NCBI GenBank assembly: GCA_034659075.1
Contig: JAYEGM010000042.1
Coordinates: forward strand, 1-18,659
Reading direction: 5' to 3'
Source: BMS3Bbin11 sp034659075
Lineage (GTDB): Bacteria; Pseudomonadota; Gammaproteobacteria; BMS3Bbin11
DNA: 18,659 bases
Positions 13,542 to 18,659 of this stretch are shown piece by piece. The translations under genes were made by a program, and so were the position numbers. The notes under the pieces were generated by a model, which ran no database searches, was not told the DNA's origin, and saw nothing but the letters and a program-made list of their open reading frames with translations. Numbering within the stretch: position 1 is the first letter of the stretch; each line of letters starts with the position of its first letter.

Positions 13542-14368
13542 GGACGCCGTGGAAAGCGGTTGAAATCAGCGGGACGTTTTTCAACAAAGGCATCACGTCC
13601 TTCCTGTGCCTCTTCAGTTTGATAAAAAAGCGCCGTCGCATTGCCTGCCAGTTCCTGTATGCCGGCCAGGCCATCCGTTTCTGCATTAAACGAGGCTTTT
13701 AACACCCTTAAAGCAGTGGGTGATAGCTGTAGCATTTCACGACACCAGTTAACGGTTTCCTGTTCCAGGTCTGACAGCGGTACTACTGTATTGACAAGTC
13801 CCATATCCAGGGCTTGCCGGGCATCATACTGTCGGCAGAGCAGCCATATTTCCTTGGCTTTTTTCATGCCAACAGTGCGTGCCAGCAATCCCGCGCCCAG
13901 CCCTCCATCAAAGCTGCCAACCCGGGGGCCGGTCTGACCAAAGCGGGCATTTTCAGCCGCGATAGAAAGATCACAAATTAGGTGGAGCACATGACCACCA
14001 CCAATGGCATAGCCAGCGATCATGGCAACGACAGGTTTTGGCAAACTTCGAATCTGGCGCTGCAGTTCCAGTACATTGAGATGTTCGACGCCGCAGGAAT
14101 CGCGGTATCCGCCATCACCACGTATTTTCTGATCACCACCAGAGCAGAAAGCCAGCTCACCTGCGCCGGTAAGGATTATTGCGCCGGTATCCGGGTCAAG
14201 GTGCGCACGTCGAAATGCCTGGATGAGTTCTTCTACTGTTTCAGGACGAAAGGCATTACGTACTTCAGGTCGGTTAATTGTAATTTTAACGATGCCTTCA
14301 GCCTGATGATAGAGGACATCCTGAAAGCCCGCTATTTGTATCTCCTGCCACTTGATAGGGCTATTCAT
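13538..14368 (-). CDS. menB: MenB, 1,4-dihydroxy-2-naphthoyl-CoA synthase
   Basis: A 276-residue crotonase-family enzyme that closes the second naphthoquinone ring from OSB-CoA. It shows FCSGGDQ (74-80), GYAIGGGHVLH (119-129), QTGPRVGSFDGG (145-156) and the long conserved end AGNATALFYQTEEAQEGR. Gly147, five residues before Ser152, is the residue that marks the bicarbonate-dependent class (E. coli type) rather than the class with an Asp at that site. It is the first gene of the minus-strand men operon and overlaps menA by 4 nt. The start ATG at 14368 has CAGG just upstream. Its high likeness to the E. coli enzyme supports a gammaproteobacterial origin. Confidence 0.97.
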   Translation of the reverse strand: MNSPIKWQEIQIAGFQDVLYHQAEGIVKITINRPEVRNAFRPETVEELIQAFRRAHLDPDTGAIILTGAGELAFCSGGDQKIRGDGGYRDSCGVEHLNVLELQRQIRSLPKPVVAMIAGYAIGGGHVLHLICDLSIAAENARFGQTGPRVGSFDGGLGAGLLARTVGMKKAKEIWLLCRQYDARQALDMGLVNTVVPLSDLEQETVNWCREMLQLSPTALRVLKASFNAETDGLAGIQELAGNATALFYQTEEAQEGRDAFVEKRPADFNRFPRRP

Positions 14369-14516
14369 AAATGACCTGATGTGTTTCTATTTTGCATGAA
14401 TATATCTTAACACGGTATTCAGAAACAGTTCGATATAAGGTAAAGTGATAGGTCGAATTAGAGCCAGAAATAGTGCTCTGTAACGGGTTATTTTCTAATA
14501 CTATTTTGGTCGCAGC
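14369..14516. promoter_or_regulatory. Divergent intergenic region between menB and menF, probable promoters
   Basis: This 148-bp AT-rich gap separates the head-to-head menB and menF units and must hold at least one promoter. On the minus strand TATATT (14399-14404) is a fair -10 candidate for menB. On the plus side TAATAC/TACTAT near 14496-14505 could serve menF, very close to its ATG. No matching -35 element and no FNR palindrome were found, so oxygen control as in the hydrogenase region is not indicated here. Confidence 0.4.
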
Positions 14517-15854
14517 ATGCTTGATGTCAATGATCTGGTTCGGAACTGCATAAAACAGGCTACTTCGCTCGATAACGATGGGTTTAAGCATGCCTTTGTC
14601 AGCATCACTCTTCCTGTCCAGGCCACATTCCGGCTATTGCCTCCGGCTCAACAAGATCATGCTTACTGGTGTCGTCCAGGTAAGGAATATGCTGCCCTCG
14701 GTTTAGGGAAGCTGTTTTATCAGACAGCACAGGGCAGTCAGCGTTTTAAATTGCTGCAGGAGCTTTACCTGCAATACTGTCGCCAATGGCAGGTGGCGCC
14801 AACGGCCTATACCGCTTTTGCCTTTGATGCCGAAGATACTATGTCAGATGAATGGGCGGAGTTTCCAAATGCTATTCTATGTGTTCCCAGGCTGCTGCTT
14901 GAAGAAGATCATGGCAATAAATCAATTACATTTAATCTTGAATTAAATGCTGATTTGCCTTCACAAATCGATGACATAAGGCAATTACTGGAGACCTGTT
15001 TTGAGGGGGCTCAGGCCGTTAAAAAAACAGATGCCCCAGTCAGCTACACCGCAGATGATGCTGACAATAAAAATGACTGGATGCTGCTCGCTGGCAAGGG
15101 TATTGATGCAATCAGGCAACAGGAATTTAAAAAGCTGGTTGTCAGTCGTAGACACGTTATACAGGCAGAATACCCTGATGCAAGTTTATTATTGTCTGCA
15201 CTGGCTGAACGCTATCCTGCTTGTACCATCATCAGTTATCAGGACAATGGGACTCAGCTCATTGCAGCATCGCCAGAGCGCCTGCTATCGTTAAATGCAG
15301 GCTACTTACTAAGTGATGCTATTGGTGGTACTTTAACTGATAATGAAATTAAGCAAGGCACGGATCTTTCATCTTATCATTCAGCGCATGCCGCAAAGCT
15401 GATGGAAGAGCACACCATCATTGTGGAAGACATTTGCCAACGGCTCGAACCTGTCTGCCAAACCTTGACTCTGCCTACTGCACCCCAATTAAAAAAATTA
15501 CACAATATCTATCATTTGGAAACTTCAATTAGTGGAACTCTGGGCACTCATCAGACCGTCCTGTCTCTGGTTGAGAAGTTACACCCTACACCTGCAATAG
15601 CAGGCTTTCCAGGTACAAAGTCAGTCAACTGGTTAAGAGATAATGAGAAGCACAATCGTGGCTGGTACGCTGGAGCATTTGGCTGTATGAGCGGCGATCA
15701 AAGTGGTGAAGTTACGGTGCTGCTACGTTGTGCATTGATCAATAAAACACAGATCAATGTCTATGCCGGTGCAGGGCTTGTGGCGGAATCAGATACGGAA
15801 ATGGAATGGCAGGAAACAGAGCTGAAGATGAACGCTATTCTGGATCTGCTCTAA
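14517..15854 (+). CDS. menF: MenF, isochorismate synthase
   Basis: A 445-residue chorismate-utilising enzyme that converts chorismate to isochorismate, the entry step of the Men pathway. The conserved C-terminal half holds FKKLVVSRR with Lys206 (catalytic base), ASPERLL (251-257), GGTL (270-273), EEHTIIVEDI (297-306), LHPTPAIAGFP (355-365), RGWYAGAFG (381-389) and the final EMEWQETELKM with Mg-binding glutamates. The N-terminal 180 residues are poorly conserved, as usual. An EntC-type siderophore enzyme is the alternative, but menD follows 24 nt downstream. The ATG at 14517 lacks an obvious ribosome binding site; the reading frame supports no better start nearby. Confidence 0.93.
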   Translation: MLDVNDLVRNCIKQATSLDNDGFKHAFVSITLPVQATFRLLPPAQQDHAYWCRPGKEYAALGLGKLFYQTAQGSQRFKLLQELYLQYCRQWQVAPTAYTAFAFDAEDTMSDEWAEFPNAILCVPRLLLEEDHGNKSITFNLELNADLPSQIDDIRQLLETCFEGAQAVKKTDAPVSYTADDADNKNDWMLLAGKGIDAIRQQEFKKLVVSRRHVIQAEYPDASLLLSALAERYPACTIISYQDNGTQLIAASPERLLSLNAGYLLSDAIGGTLTDNEIKQGTDLSSYHSAHAAKLMEEHTIIVEDICQRLEPVCQTLTLPTAPQLKKLHNIYHLETSISGTLGTHQTVLSLVEKLHPTPAIAGFPGTKSVNWLRDNEKHNRGWYAGAFGCMSGDQSGEVTVLLRCALINKTQINVYAGAGLVAESDTEMEWQETELKMNAILDLL

Positions 15855-15878
15855 GGAGCTTCTGGACTGGAAATTAGA

Positions 15879-17645
15879 ATGGATACTGGATCACTCAACT
15901 ATCAGTGGAGTTTGTCGATTATTCACGCTTATGTGCTATCTGGCGTAGTCAATGCTGTGATATCGCCTGGTTCCAGGTCAACACCATTAACACTTGCCTG
16001 TGCACGCCATCCAGACATAAAAACCTGGGTACAGGTGGACGAGCGCAGTGCTGCATTTTTTGCACTGGGTCTGGCAATAAAGAGCCAGCAGCCGGTTATC
16101 CTCATCTGTACATCTGGCAGTGCCGTGGCGAACTGGCTGCCCGCAGTGGTTGAAGCAAATTACTCCCAGGTTCCATTGATCCTTTTGTCTGCAGACAGGC
16201 CTGTGGAATTGCAGGATTGTGGTGCCAATCAAACAATTGATCAGCAATACCTGTTTGGCTCGCATGTGCGGGCTTTTCATGCCTTGCCCGAGCCTTCTGA
16301 GATGTTACTGAATAACATGTACCTGCCTCAGCTTATTGCTAGAACAAGTTTGCAGATGCAGCAACCGCTGGCAGGCCCTGTGCATCTTAATATTCCTTTT
16401 CGAGAACCCTTGTTGCCACTGGCAGAAAATCTGAATGAAAGAGTTGATGCGCTGACTCGGGCTGTGTCTGGTCAGCACAAAGCGGTCTACTCAAGACCCA
16501 GGCAGTTAGCAGCAAGCCAGGAAGATATCAGTGCGATAGCTGAAGTTATTGGGCGGAATCTTGGTGTGATCGTGCTTGGTCGCATGTCATACTCGTCTAC
16601 ATTTGCGGAAACGCTTAACCAGCTAGCTGAAAAACTTGATGTTCCAGTACTGGTTGACCACCTGTCTAATCTCCGTTTTGGAAAGCATAAAAAAACAAAT
16701 TATATAGTCAACTATGACTTGTTTCTTCGCCTGTATAAACAGGAAAACCTTCTTGATACAGCACCTGTATGGATAATCAGGTTTGGACAATTCCCTGTTT
16801 CCAAAGCATTGGGAGAGTATTTGAGAGGCTGTGCTGATGCAGTAAGCATTGTCGTCAACGATGATACACGCCGGCTGGACCCGTTATTGACGGCAAATTA
16901 TTTTATACAAAGTTCTGCGGAGGGTTTTTGTCATCGATTGCTGCAGCGGGTCACAGCAAATGAGACCTGTCATGAATTATTATCCAGTTTCAGAGAATTT
17001 GATGGCCGCTCCGCAGCAGTAATTAATTCAACATTACAGCAACAGACTATATTCGAAGGGCATATTATCTCCATGCTCATCGAAAAGATTGTTGATAGCA
17101 GTTTTATCTTTACATCGAATTCTACAATGGTTCGGGCCCTGGATATGTTTACTTTGTTGAATGAATTCAGCAGCAAGACAATCACTCTTTATTGTAATCG
17201 AGGTGCCAGTGGTATTGATGGAAATCTATCCACATACCTGGGTCTGCTTGCAGACAACAGAAATGCAACAGGTGTCGCCTTGCTGGGAGACCTGGCATTC
17301 TTTCATGATATGAACGGGCTGGTATTTTGTGATGATCTGAATGCCGAGGGATACAGCGGCACGATCATAATTATCAACAATAACGGTGGTCACATATTCA
17401 ATTATCTGCCGCATCACGAACTACAGGAATTTGAAAAATACTGGCTAACACCAATCAAGATGGATCTTTCCAGTGCAGCAGATATGTATGGTCTGAGATA
17501 TCAGGATGCAGATTCCGTGGAAACACTGAATCAAGCTCTGGAGAATAGCCTGGGCAGCTCCGGTATCGATATTATCGAAGTTTTTATTGATCAGCAAAAC
17601 AGTTTGGCGAGCCATGAATTATTGCTACATGATTTAGATGATTAG
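15879..17645 (+). CDS. menD: MenD, SEPHCHC synthase (ThDP-dependent)
   Basis: A 588-residue thiamine-diphosphate enzyme that adds a succinyl unit from 2-oxoglutarate to isochorismate. The N-terminal PYR domain has SPGSRSTPLTLA (29-40) and the ThDP-activating Glu55 in VDERSAAFFALGLA. TSGSAVANWLPAV follows, then a central domain, then the C-terminal PP domain with LLGDLAFFHDMNGL and a NNNGG segment for Mg-diphosphate. The length is a little above the E. coli enzyme. It follows menF by 24 nt and is presumably co-transcribed. No menH lies after it: the next 122 nt are non-coding and then a transporter remnant begins. Confidence 0.95.
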   Translation: MDTGSLNYQWSLSIIHAYVLSGVVNAVISPGSRSTPLTLACARHPDIKTWVQVDERSAAFFALGLAIKSQQPVILICTSGSAVANWLPAVVEANYSQVPLILLSADRPVELQDCGANQTIDQQYLFGSHVRAFHALPEPSEMLLNNMYLPQLIARTSLQMQQPLAGPVHLNIPFREPLLPLAENLNERVDALTRAVSGQHKAVYSRPRQLAASQEDISAIAEVIGRNLGVIVLGRMSYSSTFAETLNQLAEKLDVPVLVDHLSNLRFGKHKKTNYIVNYDLFLRLYKQENLLDTAPVWIIRFGQFPVSKALGEYLRGCADAVSIVVNDDTRRLDPLLTANYFIQSSAEGFCHRLLQRVTANETCHELLSSFREFDGRSAAVINSTLQQQTIFEGHIISMLIEKIVDSSFIFTSNSTMVRALDMFTLLNEFSSKTITLYCNRGASGIDGNLSTYLGLLADNRNATGVALLGDLAFFHDMNGLVFCDDLNAEGYSGTIIIINNNGGHIFNYLPHHELQEFEKYWLTPIKMDLSSAADMYGLRYQDADSVETLNQALENSLGSSGIDIIEVFIDQQNSLASHELLLHDLDD

Positions 17646-17767
17646 ATTTCGTAAACCTTGATCTGTGTCAATAGGGTGCCAGTTTGTACTCTGTAGAATG
17701 TGCTTACAGAATTTGGGACTTTATTGTTGCCCGGTCTGAATAGTGACTCGTTCCCTGGGGCAGAGAT

Positions 17768-18250
17768 ATGAACCTTCGCTGCAAGATGCCGCCGGTATTT
17801 GCCGGCATACTGATAGGTGTCAGTATGATACTGGCCTTTGTTGTTGCCGGTAGAGGGATTGGAGCCAGTGGCGCCCTGACACGCATTGTTGCGGTGGCGC
17901 AGAATGCAATTATCCCGGACATCACCCAGAGCAGTGAATACTTCGCCCGCTATTTTGCCCATGGCTAGAATCCGCTAAACAACTGGCTGCTGTACCTGTT
18001 TGCCGGATTGTTGCTAGGCAGTTTTGTGGCCTCACTAATATGCCGTGACTTCAAACTGGAAGTCCTGCGTGGATCCAATATCTCCGTCGCAGGGCGCCTG
18101 CTGCTGGCACTCTCGGCGGGATTCTGATCGGCTTTGCCGCACGTCTTGCTCGCGGCTGTACCAGTGGCCTGGCGCTAGTCGGTGGAGCAGAACTGGCTGT
18201 TGGTGCATGGGCCTTCATGCTGTGCGTGTTTGCCGGTGGTTATTGTGGAT
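17768..18250 (+). pseudogene. Broken N-terminal half of a YeeE/YedE (TsuA-like) sulfur-compound transporter
   Basis: From the ATG at 17768 the frame gives a hydrophobic protein with a GRGIGASGALTRIV segment. It is stopped by TAG at 17966-17968. Beyond the stop the same frame continues as NPLNNWLLYLFAGLLLGSF and on to GRLLLALS. Near 18113-18115 one base appears missing; the homologous reading then continues in another frame as GGILIGFAARLARGCTSGLA and on to VFAGGY (to about 18243). The GCTSG cysteine is a hallmark of YeeE/YedE proteins, which take up thiosulfate or related sulfur compounds. Two disabling changes in about 480 bp suggest decay, although sequence error in a draft contig could explain the frameshift. 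Transcription would follow menD with no clear terminator between. Confidence 0.8.
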
Positions 18251-18659
18251 ATGATCGCACCTCTTGCAAAAAACGGCCTCATCACCGAGGCGCTGAATCT
18301 GTGGCTGGCCGTGCCAATCGGCTTCATTTTTGGTTTTGCCCTGCACCATAGCGGCTTCACAGACAGTCGTAAGATCGCAGGTGTCTTCTACTTCAGGGAT
18401 GTTGATGTACCGATAGTCATGTTCTCTGCCATCGTTACTGCCATGCTGGGGTTGTGGGGGCTAAGCCTGGTGGGTTTCATCAACACTGAAATCTTCTATT
18501 TTCTGCCAACTTACCTGGCACCCGTTGCTGTGGCTGGGGTTCTGTTCGGTGTTGGCATGGTCGTCGGCGGTTTCTGCCCCGGCACGGCTGCTGCCTCTAT
18601 CGTTACTGGCAAGATCGACCCGCTGGTATTTATAGGCGGCTTCTTCATCGGCAGCCTGG
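18251..18659 (+). CDS. C-terminal half/partner of the YeeE/YedE transporter (partial)
   Basis: An ATG at 18251 opens a frame that stays open to the window edge (136 codons). It begins MIAPLAKNGLI, has HHSGFTDSRKIAGVFYFRD and VMFSAIVTAMLG, and includes GFCPGTAAAS, with the second hallmark cysteine of the YeeE/YedE family. Several hydrophobic helices are evident. In many bacteria the two halves of this transporter are separate adjacent genes, and the second often starts with a similar MxAPL sequence, so this may be an intact separate gene. Alternatively it is the rear of one fused gene with another frameshift near 18244-18250. The ribosome site is weak (GTGGAT). The end is cut by the window. 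Confidence 0.65.
   Translation, partial: MIAPLAKNGLITEALNLWLAVPIGFIFGFALHHSGFTDSRKIAGVFYFRDVDVPIVMFSAIVTAMLGLWGLSLVGFINTEIFYFLPTYLAPVAVAGVLFGVGMVVGGFCPGTAAASIVTGKIDPLVFIGGFFIGSL

Noticed and set aside
14521..14535. TTGATGTCAATGATC at the menF start as a second FNR site
   Set aside because: The second half-site does not match ATCAA and the sequence lies within the menF coding region, so it cannot act as a class II activator site for menF.
14361..14591. Minus-strand 76-codon frame between menB and menF
   Set aside because: It spans the intergenic promoter region and the menF start, has no recognisable motif, and would overlap menF on the opposite strand.
17690..17710. Inverted repeat TCTGTA...TACAGA after menD as a terminator
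   Set aside because: Only 6 bp with a 9-nt loop and no T-run after it; too weak for an intrinsic terminator.
18045..18254. Plus-strand frame of 69 codons overlapping the transporter remnant
   Set aside because: It is a third frame across the pseudogene; the homologous YeeE/YedE residues are in the other two frames.

Overview
The window reads as a gammaproteobacterial chromosome segment, most likely from a sulfur-metabolising lineage related to purple sulfur bacteria or their chemolithotrophic relatives. The taxonomy is inferred from gene content: an Isp-type (group 1e-like) [NiFe] uptake hydrogenase, a classical Men-pathway menaquinone locus, and a YeeE/YedE sulfur-compound transporter remnant. 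No rRNA, tRNA, CRISPR array, insertion sequence or phage gene was recognised. The window is almost fully coding.

Region 1 (1-2846, minus strand) is a hydrogenase maturation operon, transcribed hypC-hypA-hypB-hypD-hypF with overlapping or tightly packed genes. hypF runs off the left edge and hypE is not in view. These proteins build the Fe(CN)2CO centre (HypC, D, F) and insert nickel (HypA, B). HypB carries a strongly His-rich C-terminal tail.

Region 2 (2847-2959) is a compact divergent promoter with a perfect FNR/Anr-type palindrome, TTGAT-TTAA-ATCAA, at 2911-2924. It is placed as a class II activator site for the hyp operon and could also drive the structural operon on the other side. Anaerobic control is therefore likely.

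Region 3 (2960-9723, plus strand) is the hydrogenase structural operon: maturation endopeptidase (hynD-like), a short HupH/HyaF-type protein, the Tat-exported small subunit, Isp1 (membrane cytochrome b), Isp2 (HdrD/DsrK-like iron-sulfur protein), an unrecognised 151-residue protein with paired cysteines, the large subunit, and a HupE/UreJ metal permease. Most junctions are ATGA or TGATG overlaps. A good intrinsic terminator follows hupE at 9748-9780. Electrons from periplasmic H2 oxidation would pass through the FeS clusters of the small subunit to the Isp1 haems, then to the quinone pool and/or the cytoplasmic Isp2.

Region 4 (9816-17645) is a menaquinone locus in three transcription blocks: menE (plus), then menB-menA-menC-thioesterase (minus), then menF-menD (plus). 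It covers chorismate to demethylmenaquinone except MenH; the last methylation (UbiE/MenG) is also elsewhere. Its position next to an FNR-controlled hydrogenase suggests anaerobic H2 oxidation using low-potential quinone.

Region 5 (17768-18659) holds a broken first half of a YeeE/YedE transporter (internal TAG and a frameshift), followed by an apparently open second half that leaves the window. The least explained item is the protein at 6916-7371, inserted between isp2 and hynL.
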